Translations under genes and position numbers: made by a program
Part shown: piece by piece, positions 8,042-16,083 of the stretch
Position numbering within the stretch: the stretch's first letter is position 1
Layout of the letters: each line of letters opens with the position of its first letter
Assembly: GCA_937893675.1 (NCBI GenBank)
Contig: CALBGI010000040.1
Span: 1 to 32,357, forward strand
DNA length: 32,357 bases
Direction of reading: 5' to 3'
Source: an uncultured Blautia sp.
GTDB lineage: Bacteria; Bacillota; Clostridia; Lachnospirales; Lachnospiraceae
The notes under the pieces: model-generated
What the model was told of the DNA's origin: nothing
Databases searched by the model: none
What the model saw: the letters and a program-made list of their open reading frames with translations, nothing else

Positions 8042-11000
8042 TCTTACTGAAAAAAGTTCGCCTGATCAACTGGTACGGCTTTGCCAATGTAACAGCTCCT
8101 ATTGGCTTTTTTACACTGATTGCAGGAAAAAACGGAAATGGTAAATCTGCTATGTTAGATGCGATCAAATATGCAGCTTATGGCGATACGGTATTTAATA
8201 AAGCTTCCGAGGGAAAGGGCAGCCGGACAGTTTCCTCCTACACCAGAGGCCTTCTGGACGCTACTGCAGGAACCTATATGCGACCGCCGGAGAAGGTACC
8301 CAATGTATACAGCCATATTGTGCTGGAATTCTTCGATCAGGCAGAGGAAAAAAACTTCCTTCTTGGTATGGTAATCGAAACGAATGCTTCCAACAATTAT
8401 CAGACCTATCGCTATGTGATTGACAGAAAATCAATGGAAGAGATAAACCATACCTATGACAAAGAAGGTATTCTCATGCCATACAGTGCTGCAGAGCTTC
8501 AGAAACAATATAAGCTTACGCTGTTAAACAGGGAACAGGGCTTGCCAAAGTTTATGCAGATGACGGGACTGAAACTTGGCATCAATCAGATGCCAACCTA
8601 TCTTAGGAAGCTGCGGGGAATCATGTTTTATGATCCGGAAGCCAGGATTGACCGCTTTATCAGGGAAAGTGTTCTGGAAGAGAAAAATGTAGATTTCAGT
8701 AAGCTGATCGAAGCCAAAAATAACATTGAACGGCTGAATCATACCTTTCATGTGGTTCAGGAAGAGATTGAGGAACTGGAGCATATTCTGGAAGAGTATG
8801 ATACCTTTGAAAGCGAGTCCAACAGGCTTTTATCTGACAATATTAAAATTGTTTACAAGAAGAAAAAGGATCTTAAAGGCGTCATTGAGGAGCTGACAAA
8901 GAAACAAGAAGAGGCAGAGAAAAAGCAGAAAGAGGTCAGCCAGAATCTTCAGATTTTAGATGAACAGTTAAATGAGCTGGATAATCGTCTGGTTCGGGCA
9001 AGAGTCAGTTTAAGTCAGATGAACGGCGCCAGAATGGTGGAAGAAGAACGAGGACGGCTGAACTCCTTGAAAAAAGAAAAGGGAGAATGGCTGGCGAAAT
9101 GCAGGGAACTGGAGGATTTTCAGACGAAAGTCAGCGAAATTCTTTACAGTTTTATGGAAGAAGGACAAACCGTAGAGAAAAAGGAGATTCTGTCATCCCT
9201 GTGTGGAAGCGACTATTCAGCGGCAGAGAAGGAATCTGCGGTAGATGGACTGAAGCAGCTTGTAGAACAGGCTTATGATGAGAAAATTCGAGAGATCGAC
9301 CGTCTGAATCTGGCGGCAGAAGAGCTGAACCGGAAGCTGAATATTCAGGAGAAAATTCTGGAAGACTGCAAAAAACATAGAAGCACCTATGACCGAATAC
9401 CGGATTATGTGGAGCTGCGGAATGAGATCAACCGGGAATTTGAACAGAGAAAGATTGGAAGCAGAGCCCAGTTTGCCTGCGAGTATGTAATCAGCCTGTC
9501 AGACGAAACCTGGCGGGATGCCATAGAGGCATTTCTCGGACCACGTCGGTACAGTATTCTGGTAGAACCTCAGTATTATGACATAGCAGATGATGTTTTA
9601 AATCGTTCATCCCACAAATATGCCCATTTGTTTAATACAAAGCTGCTGATGAGGAAAGAGATCCGTCCGGAGGCAGATTCAGTGGTTCATATGCTGGAAA
9701 TCAAAAATGAGGTGGCGAAGAGATATTTTGAATTTCAGCTGGGAAGGATGCATGCCGTAGAACTGCAGCAGGTTCGTAATTTTGAAAATGCCATTTCCAG
9801 AGAAGGAAGAGTATCTGTGGCCATGGACAGTTATTTTCTTCGCCTGGATCGTATCGGTTCCTATTATCTGGGACAGAAAATTTATGAATTAAATCGGATT
9901 CGTGCAGAGAAGGAGATTCGGCGTATTCGCGATGAGAAGCAGTCAGTGCTTGAAAAACGCGAGGAACTGGAAAACAAAAAGAACCGGCTGAATGGGGACA
10001 AAGTCTTTTTCCGTTCATACGCCTATGAGGCTCTGGCAAAGTACCAGGAGATATCGCGGCTTTGTATAGATTCTGAGGCTCAGCTGAAGCGGCTGGAAAA
10101 AGCTCTTAAAAATAACCGGGAATATCTGGAATTGAATCAGCTGATAGAGCAGCTGCAGAACGAACAAATGGGGATGAAGCAGGCCAGAGGGAAGCTGGAG
10201 CAGGAAAACAGCAGTCTGGCAGTGAAAATCCAGCTGTGTGCAGGGAGAGGACAGCAGAAGAAAACGGAGCTTGAGGCAGAAGAAGCCCGCTTCCGGGAAT
10301 ATGAAATAAATGCGTACACCATAGTTCAGAAAGCAGTAGAGGCTTACGAAAAATTCCTGTCAGGCAGCACTCAGGGCGGTCTTTTGGCACAGGAGACAAG
10401 AGGGCGTATTGCCAGAAGCATTGAACAGCACAAAAAGGAACTTTTTTCTCTTCAGGCTGCCTATAACAGTCATTATTCAGGCAGCGAATTAACTGTGGGG
10501 ACAGAAGGAAGGGAACTTTATGCGGCCAGAAAAGATCGGATCTGGATGGATAATCTGCAGGAAATCCGCCAGGAACTGGATGCTCAGACCAGACGATACG
10601 AGGACATCTTTAAAAATGAATTTGTCTTAAATATCCGGAAATACTGCGAAAAGGCAAGAGAAGACTTAAAACAGATAAATGGAGAACTGGCGAAGCTGGA
10701 TTTTTCCGCCAAGTATCAGTTTGATGTCCATTATGTAAAAGATGGCACAGAATATGCAAAAATCATTGAGTATGCCAGATATCTGGAAGAGCGGGAGCAG
10801 TTAGGCAGCTCAGACGGACAGATGACATTTGGCATGTTTACTTCCGTTTCTGATGAAGAAGGAGAACATCTGGAAAAAGAACTCCGGAAAATCATTAACC
10901 GGATTATAGAAAAAAACAGCGAGGAAACCATTGCTCGCTTTGCGGATTATCGAAATTATATGACCTACGAAATTTTAGTAAGCAATCAGATTCTAAATCG

Positions 11001-11346
11001 TGCAAAGCTGTCACGTCAGACGGGTTTTAACTCAGGTGCGGAGGTGCAGATTCCGTATCTGCTGATTTTATCCTCAGCACTGCTTATGATTTACAATCAG
11101 CGGATTCATTCTACCAGACTGGTGTTTATAGACGAACCCTTCGCCAAGATGGATCCGGGAAATGTAAAATTAATGCTGAATTTTATGAGACAGCAGAAAC
11201 TTCAGGTCATCTTTTGTTCACCGGATAAAACGGAAACGATTGGGAATGAATGTGAAGTTCTGCTGCCTGTGCTGCGGGTGCGTCCTGATCGTATGCAGCT
11301 TGGTATCGTTCAGTTTCATGAGGAAAAGGCTTATGAAAACTTATAA
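8038..11346 (+). CDS. jetC: Wadjet system SMC-like ATPase JetC
   Basis: 1102 aa SMC/MukB-like ATPase. The Walker A loop GKNGNGKS is at residues 30-37, right after the N-terminal beta strands. Two long coiled-coil arms (about 225-460 and 640-860, rich in E, K, L and Q) flank a globular hinge-like region (about 470-620, containing EAFLGPRRYSILVEPQYYD). The C-terminal head has an ABC signature-like SGAEVQIPY segment near residue 1000 and Walker B LVFIDEP at 1028-1034, with the catalytic Glu at 1033. The signature reads SGAE rather than the usual SGGE. JetC powers ATP-driven loop extrusion on plasmids. The gene overlaps jetB by 4 bp and jetD by 14 bp. It is intact throughout. Confidence 0.9.
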   Translation: MILLKKVRLINWYGFANVTAPIGFFTLIAGKNGNGKSAMLDAIKYAAYGDTVFNKASEGKGSRTVSSYTRGLLDATAGTYMRPPEKVPNVYSHIVLEFFDQAEEKNFLLGMVIETNASNNYQTYRYVIDRKSMEEINHTYDKEGILMPYSAAELQKQYKLTLLNREQGLPKFMQMTGLKLGINQMPTYLRKLRGIMFYDPEARIDRFIRESVLEEKNVDFSKLIEAKNNIERLNHTFHVVQEEIEELEHILEEYDTFESESNRLLSDNIKIVYKKKKDLKGVIEELTKKQEEAEKKQKEVSQNLQILDEQLNELDNRLVRARVSLSQMNGARMVEEERGRLNSLKKEKGEWLAKCRELEDFQTKVSEILYSFMEEGQTVEKKEILSSLCGSDYSAAEKESAVDGLKQLVEQAYDEKIREIDRLNLAAEELNRKLNIQEKILEDCKKHRSTYDRIPDYVELRNEINREFEQRKIGSRAQFACEYVISLSDETWRDAIEAFLGPRRYSILVEPQYYDIADDVLNRSSHKYAHLFNTKLLMRKEIRPEADSVVHMLEIKNEVAKRYFEFQLGRMHAVELQQVRNFENAISREGRVSVAMDSYFLRLDRIGSYYLGQKIYELNRIRAEKEIRRIRDEKQSVLEKREELENKKNRLNGDKVFFRSYAYEALAKYQEISRLCIDSEAQLKRLEKALKNNREYLELNQLIEQLQNEQMGMKQARGKLEQENSSLAVKIQLCAGRGQQKKTELEAEEARFREYEINAYTIVQKAVEAYEKFLSGSTQGGLLAQETRGRIARSIEQHKKELFSLQAAYNSHYSGSELTVGTEGRELYAARKDRIWMDNLQEIRQELDAQTRRYEDIFKNEFVLNIRKYCEKAREDLKQINGELAKLDFSAKYQFDVHYVKDGTEYAKIIEYARYLEEREQLGSSDGQMTFGMFTSVSDEEGEHLEKELRKIINRIIEKNSEETIARFADYRNYMTYEILVSNQILNRAKLSRQTGFNSGAEVQIPYLLILSSALLMIYNQRIHSTRLVFIDEPFAKMDPGNVKLMLNFMRQQKLQVIFCSPDKTETIGNECEVLLPVLRVRPDRMQLGIVQFHEEKAYENL

Positions 11347-12565
11347 AGAAAAAATGCTGGTTTTGTTGGTGGAGAAATACCGGAAAAGCAAGAAAGATAA
11401 CGGAACCAATGTGATTTGTCGCAGAACCAGCATTTTACCTGTGGAGCTGTATAAAAAATATAATAAAAATGATGGAGACCTGGAAGAGATAGAGGCAATT
11501 AATCAGGCGGCAGAAGTCTGCAGCAGGGCTGGATTTCTTATATTTGAGAAAAATGGTTTCAGCAGCGAGATTGCAAAGATTTACCTGATTGACGAGAAGG
11601 TAGATGAGATTGAGACATATTTGGAGTCGGCTTTTGGGTATGAACCGAAATTCAGAAAACGCCAGTATGTAGAACAGATGATTGCCCGTTACAGCGGGAT
11701 TTCTCCGGCGGCAGACAGAGAATGCGAGCGGCTGAAGAGGATCCTTGTGCAAAATAAAATTCCAAACAATTACCTTCAGACAGAAGAGGTACTGAAGGCT
11801 CTTACATTTATTGAAAAAAATGAAACCCTGCTTTATGTGCGGGAAGCGTCTATGCTGATTTACGGTTCTTCCAAGTATCTGGAAGAAAACACACTGGAAC
11901 GTGTATGTAATCTGCTTCGGGCATATGAAAAAATGCCTTGTGAAGAAGGAGAATTACAGGACGAAATTTTGCGGAAATACCACATTGTTCCGAAAAAGCA
12001 GAAGATTTGTCTAAAGGGAGATATCACACTGAAAATAGAAGGGAAACGGTTGGAACTGGGAGCTTTGAAAAATGGTGTTGAATTTTGCACAGAAGATCTG
12101 GAGGCGTTGGAGCAGGTGATTGTTCACACGCCGGAATTTATGACAGTGGAAAATAAAACTTCTTTTTATCGTTGTGAGAATCCGGAGGTCAGTTTTTTCT
12201 ATCTGGGAGGCTATGCAACCCGATTTCAGCGAGATTTCCTAAAACTGGTATATCAGAATAACCCAGGGGTAAAATACCTGCATTTTGGAGATTTAGATGC
12301 AGGCGGATTTTATATCCATGAAAATTTGTGCCGGATAACAGAAATTCCCTTTGGGCTGTATCGTATGTCGGAGGTCGAATTGCGGGATGAACGCTTTTGC
12401 AGATACTGCCAGCCGCTGAGTGAGCGGGATCGGAGCAGATTGAAGGCTTTGGTGGAAAAGGAACTTTACTGTGATACAGTTGAATATATGTTGAAGCATA
12501 ATGTGAAACTGGAACAGGAGATTATCAGTTATTATGAAAAATCACAGACAAGGCATTCCAGATGA
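11333..12565 (+). CDS. jetD: Wadjet system nuclease JetD (DUF2220, TOPRIM)
   Basis: 410 aa from the ATG at 11333. An in-frame start exists further upstream at 11240, but it would lie about 100 bp inside jetC. The 11333 ATG has GAGGAAAAGG just before it and gives the usual N-terminus (MKTYKEKMLVLLVEKYRKSK), so I prefer it. The C-terminal third is a TOPRIM fold: a strand plus FGDLDAGG, matching the DLD metal-binding Asp pair, and then YIHENL. In DUF2220/JetD this domain cuts the plasmid DNA after JetABC has extruded it, in a way related to topoisomerase VI. The N-terminal part should hold the DNA-bending winged helices. It is the last gene of the operon, and its stop is followed by the operator region of the PBP cassette. 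Confidence 0.88.
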   Translation: MKTYKEKMLVLLVEKYRKSKKDNGTNVICRRTSILPVELYKKYNKNDGDLEEIEAINQAAEVCSRAGFLIFEKNGFSSEIAKIYLIDEKVDEIETYLESAFGYEPKFRKRQYVEQMIARYSGISPAADRECERLKRILVQNKIPNNYLQTEEVLKALTFIEKNETLLYVREASMLIYGSSKYLEENTLERVCNLLRAYEKMPCEEGELQDEILRKYHIVPKKQKICLKGDITLKIEGKRLELGALKNGVEFCTEDLEALEQVIVHTPEFMTVENKTSFYRCENPEVSFFYLGGYATRFQRDFLKLVYQNNPGVKYLHFGDLDAGGFYIHENLCRITEIPFGLYRMSEVELRDERFCRYCQPLSERDRSRLKALVEKELYCDTVEYMLKHNVKLEQEIISYYEKSQTRHSR

Positions 12566-12621
12566 CTCAGTCAGTACTGAAAAAGGAATGCTGGAATTCA
12601 ATAGAGAAGACAATGGCATGC

Positions 12622-12650
12622 TTGACTTTTAATTCTTACTAATGTAATAT
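12622..12650 (+). promoter_or_regulatory. Promoter of the MecA_N-type PBP operon
   Basis: TTGACT (12622-12627) and TAATAT (12645-12650) are separated by exactly 17 bp, close to the sigma-A consensus. The first BlaI-type operator overlaps the -10 box, so repressor binding would block RNA polymerase. The leader to the ATG is about 125 nt and contains a second operator. Confidence 0.7.
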
Positions 12651-12651
12651 T
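12634..12651 (+). promoter_or_regulatory. BlaI/MecI-type operator 1
   Basis: The 18-bp site TCTTACTAATGTAATATT has the TTAC/GTAA dyad of BlaI/MecI operators (family motif TACA-TGTA). It is identical at 15 of 18 positions to operator 2, which begins 59 bp downstream. It lies on the -10 region of the PBP promoter. Confidence 0.7.
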
Positions 12652-12692
12652 TGAATAATCCAGAATGGGATACAAATTTTTTTGTTTCTAAA

Positions 12693-12710
12693 TCCTACAT
12701 ATGTAATATT
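12693..12710 (+). promoter_or_regulatory. BlaI/MecI-type operator 2
   Basis: The 18-bp site TCCTACATATGTAATATT contains the perfect palindrome TACATATGTA, the classic mec/bla operator core. It sits in the leader between the main promoter and the PBP start. A second TAATAT within it, with a poor -35, could form a weak internal promoter. Confidence 0.75.
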
Positions 12711-12782
12711 AAGAGCTGGATATAAGGTATTTCACTAATCCGCAGGGATATACAAAATGAAAACCATAAGAAGGAGGTCCGC

Positions 12783-14900
12783 ATGAGCCAAAAAAGATGC
12801 AGACGCAGCAAACGAAAATCAAGGAACCGTGTTCTCACCACGCTTCTTACCGTCATAGGAACTGTTGTGGTGATCAGTGCAGTACACATGGCCGGGATGC
12901 TCGGGGAGAAGCTTGCCTGGAAAACGCCGAAGGCGCTGCTTGTGCAGTACATGGAAGATATTTCCCGACAGGAATATGAAGAAATGTATGAAATGCTGGA
13001 TATAGAGGCTTCCGGAAACATCAGCCGGGAAGATTTTGTGAAAAGAAATTCGGCCATTTATGAAGGGATTGAGGCGGAAAATATAGAAGTTGAGATTCTG
13101 GAATACCATAAAAAACAAAAAACTGTATGTTATCAGATGACTTTTGACACAATAGCGGGAACGATCTGTTTTCAGAATGAAGCGCTTTTTTCAAAAGGGA
13201 AGGACGGGTATAAGCTGATCTGGAATGACGCTATGATTTTTCCGGAACTGACCTCCACAGATAAGGTGCGGGTTTTGGTCACGCCTGCACAGCGGGGGAA
13301 CATTCTGGACAGAAACGGACGTGTTCTTGCGGGAAACGGAACAGCGTCTTCCGTGGGGATTGTTCCCGGAAAACTGGAAAACAGAGACCGGGCGATCGAG
13401 CAGATCGCCGGACTTCTGGAGATTGCGCCGGAGAACATCGAAAGAGCCTTGTCTGCACAGTGGGTGCGAGAGGAATCCTTTGTGTCGGTCAAAACCGTTC
13501 CCAAGGTAAATGAGCTTGCACTTATGAATCCCTCGCCGGATGGGGAGCTTCTGGAAGAAAAAGCGCGGCAGGAGCAGCTGCTTGCGATTCCCGGCGTGAT
13601 GCTGACCGATGTGGAGGTGCGAAGCTATCCCCTGGGGGAGGCGGCGGCCCATCTGGTGGGGTATGTGCAGGGCGTTACCGCGGAGGATTTGGAGGCGCAT
13701 CCGGGGGAGGGGTACACCGAAACCAGCGTCATTGGCAGAAGCGGAATGGAAGCACTGTTTGAAAAAGAGCTGAAAGGGCAGGACGGCTGTCGGATTTATA
13801 TCGAAGATTCCCAGGGAAATGCGAAAAAAGAGCTTGCCAGTAAATTGGTACAGGACGGGCAGGATGTGCGGCTGACCATAGACGCAGATCTGCAGACGGC
13901 ACTGTACAAGGTGTTTCAGGAGGACGAGAGCTGTTCGGTTGCCATGAACCCCTATACAGGCGAGGTGCTGGCACTGGTAAGTACCCCCGCCTATGACAAC
14001 AATGATTTTATCATGGGATTGTCGGATGCGCAGTGGAAACTGCTGAACGAGGATGCAAAAAATCCCATGTACAATCGCTTCCGCCAGGTCTGGTGTCCCG
14101 GGTCGGTACTGAAACCCATTATTGCGGCCATCGGACTGGACATGGGGGTCATTCTGCCGGAGGAGGACTACGGAAATGAGGGATTGAGCTGGCAAAAGGA
14201 TTCCACTTGGGGAGAGTATTACGTGACAACCCTTCAGGAATATGAGCCGGTTATTTTGGAAAACGCTCTGGTCTATTCCGATAATATTTATTTTGCAAAA
14301 GCAGCCTTGAAAATTGGCTCCGAAGAATTGGAGAGGGCGCTGACAAAGCTTGGATTTTGCCAGGAGCTTCCCTTTGAGATTCAGATGGCGCAGTCCCAGT
14401 ATTCCAATACAGAGCACATCGAAACGGAGATACAGCTGGCGGACAGCGGATACGGACAGGGACAGATCCTGGTAAATCCGCTGCACCTGGCGTGCCTTTA
14501 TTCTGCTTTTTGCAATGAAGGAAATGTGGTAAAGCCCTGTCTGGTATATGGAAAAGACACGGCAAAGGATTGGCTGCCGCAGGCTTTTTCTGGAGAGACG
14601 GTCAGCCGTGTGCTGGAGGGAATGAAACGGGTTGTCAATGACCCTGCCGGAACCGGATACGCGGCGCGCCGGGAAGATGTTTTGCTGGCGGGAAAGACGG
14701 GAACTGCGGAGATCAAGGCGTCCAGGGAGGACACAACCGGTACGGAGCTGGGCTGGTTTGCGGTCTTTAGCCCGGAGGAAGAAGGGGAGCGCCCGATTTT
14801 GCTGCTCAGTATGGCGGAAGATGTAAAAGAAAGAGGAGGCAGCGGCTATGTTGTGGAAAAGGACAAAAAGGTTTTGGAAATGTGGTTTGGCGGCAATTAG
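12783..14900 (+). CDS. Class B penicillin-binding protein with MecA_N domain
   Basis: 705 aa transpeptidase, started by an ATG with AAGGAGG upstream. Order: a basic cytoplasmic tip, one membrane anchor (about 18-38), an NTF2-like MecA_N domain (about 45-155), a PBP dimer/pedestal domain (about 165-340, beginning near AQRGNILDRNG) and the transpeptidase domain. Active-site motifs are complete: S441-V-L-K444 (SxxK), S499-D-N501 (SxN) and K638-T-G640. The usual STFK is SVLK here. The protein cross-links peptidoglycan outside the membrane. MecA_N-type PBPs include low-affinity forms such as PBP2a, so reduced beta-lactam affinity is possible but not proven. The two operators upstream and the convergent blaI-blaR1 genes indicate beta-lactam-inducible expression. 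The 3' end overlaps the next gene by 53 bp. Confidence 0.88.
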   Translation: MSQKRCRRSKRKSRNRVLTTLLTVIGTVVVISAVHMAGMLGEKLAWKTPKALLVQYMEDISRQEYEEMYEMLDIEASGNISREDFVKRNSAIYEGIEAENIEVEILEYHKKQKTVCYQMTFDTIAGTICFQNEALFSKGKDGYKLIWNDAMIFPELTSTDKVRVLVTPAQRGNILDRNGRVLAGNGTASSVGIVPGKLENRDRAIEQIAGLLEIAPENIERALSAQWVREESFVSVKTVPKVNELALMNPSPDGELLEEKARQEQLLAIPGVMLTDVEVRSYPLGEAAAHLVGYVQGVTAEDLEAHPGEGYTETSVIGRSGMEALFEKELKGQDGCRIYIEDSQGNAKKELASKLVQDGQDVRLTIDADLQTALYKVFQEDESCSVAMNPYTGEVLALVSTPAYDNNDFIMGLSDAQWKLLNEDAKNPMYNRFRQVWCPGSVLKPIIAAIGLDMGVILPEEDYGNEGLSWQKDSTWGEYYVTTLQEYEPVILENALVYSDNIYFAKAALKIGSEELERALTKLGFCQELPFEIQMAQSQYSNTEHIETEIQLADSGYGQGQILVNPLHLACLYSAFCNEGNVVKPCLVYGKDTAKDWLPQAFSGETVSRVLEGMKRVVNDPAGTGYAARREDVLLAGKTGTAEIKASREDTTGTELGWFAVFSPEEEGERPILLLSMAEDVKERGGSGYVVEKDKKVLEMWFGGN

Positions 14901-16083
14901 TTTTGCTCTGCTGGTGGGGATTTTTGTGGGAGGCAGGCTGCCGGAAACGAGGATGAAAAGGGAAGAGGCCGGAGCGGCAGAGGAGGAAAGGGCTGCGCTG
15001 GAAGAAATTTGCCTGGATTTGTACAAAAAAGCGGAAGAAGAGGGGCGCACAGACGAATTGGAAACCATTGGAGCCATTGTGCGGTCCTTTGGCGCGTATG
15101 GTTATCCGGCAGTTGACAGCAGAAATCAGGTGGATATGGAAAAGGCGGAGCAGCTGCTTCAATTTTGCCGGGCAGTGGACAGAAAGCAGGAAGCGGAAAT
15201 CACCGTGTTCGAGGTGGATTACCGGGAGGGCTTTGTGAAATATGATCTGCAGGCAAAAGAGGGAAACGTACAGGTGCAAAGAAGCTACTACAGATACGAA
15301 AACGGCGCAATGCAGAGAAAATCCCTGGAATGTTATCCGGCAGAGGACTGGAAATATACCAAGGAGGGGTATCTGATGTTCTCGGGCGTTCATTTTTTCG
15401 AGGAAAGGTATTCACAGACCCTGAGTATGGCAGAGAAGCATACGGCGCTGCGGATTGCGCCCCTGGATGAGACCTGCAGAGAATGGAATCGCACCTGTAT
15501 CCTGCCCATCGGATACGCATACAATAACATGTTTCTCACAGAATGGAAGGAAACGGATTTCGGAGAACTGAATTTCTACGATATGTATGATATTTTTTAT
15601 GAAAAGCTGTATGGAAAAGAGGTTCCTTATACGGCAGATAAAAATGTGGGAGTAAGAGCAGTGTACCAGATACCGGAGAAAGAGTTTGAGACTGTTCTCA
15701 TGAAGTATTTTCGGATTGCCCCGGAAACACTCCGGTCCAAAACCGTTTACTGTCCGGAGACCGGTTCCTATGCATACAGTCCAAGGGGCCTTGAGGAAAC
15801 TGAGTATCCGGAATACCCTTATCCGGAGGTGTTTGATTTTACGGAAAACAGCGACGGGACGATAACGCTTCTGGTTCGTGCGGTGTTTCCCTATGCAGGA
15901 GACTCCAACGTGTATGTCCATGAGGTGGTGGTAAGGCCGCTGGAAAAGAAAGAGGTACAATATGTGTCAAATAAGATCGTGTCTGCCGGGAAGCATGGCG
16001 GGGCGGCGTGGCATACACCCCGCCTGATGCCGGGCGGACAGGAAGAAAAGGCTATTCCCATACCGAAAGCGCAGAGAGAATAG
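14848..16083 (+). CDS. Membrane-anchored protein of unknown function in the PBP operon (possibly DUF6070)
   Basis: 411 aa. It starts inside the last 53 bp of the PBP gene, with AGAGGAGG before its ATG, so it is translationally coupled. It has a short basic tip, one hydrophobic anchor (about 12-29, FALLVGIFVGG end) without a lipobox Cys, then an acidic helical stretch and a long extracellular domain rich in aromatic residues (YDMYDIFYEKLYG, YPEYPYPEVFDF). I recall similar proteins filed as DUF6070 in Lachnospiraceae, but this is from memory. It ends in a basic tail. Its last 32 bp overlap the 3' end of blaR1 on the other strand. Being co-expressed with an inducible PBP, it may assist cell-wall synthesis or PBP folding; that is inference. 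Confidence 0.7.
   Translation: MLWKRTKRFWKCGLAAISFALLVGIFVGGRLPETRMKREEAGAAEEERAALEEICLDLYKKAEEEGRTDELETIGAIVRSFGAYGYPAVDSRNQVDMEKAEQLLQFCRAVDRKQEAEITVFEVDYREGFVKYDLQAKEGNVQVQRSYYRYENGAMQRKSLECYPAEDWKYTKEGYLMFSGVHFFEERYSQTLSMAEKHTALRIAPLDETCREWNRTCILPIGYAYNNMFLTEWKETDFGELNFYDMYDIFYEKLYGKEVPYTADKNVGVRAVYQIPEKEFETVLMKYFRIAPETLRSKTVYCPETGSYAYSPRGLEETEYPEYPYPEVFDFTENSDGTITLLVRAVFPYAGDSNVYVHEVVVRPLEKKEVQYVSNKIVSAGKHGGAAWHTPRLMPGGQEEKAIPIPKAQRE

Noticed and set aside
13191..15077. 628-aa minus-strand frame opposite the PBP gene
   Set aside because: Composition is that of an antisense frame, rich in Arg, Pro and Leu without domains, while the plus strand has all PBP motifs.
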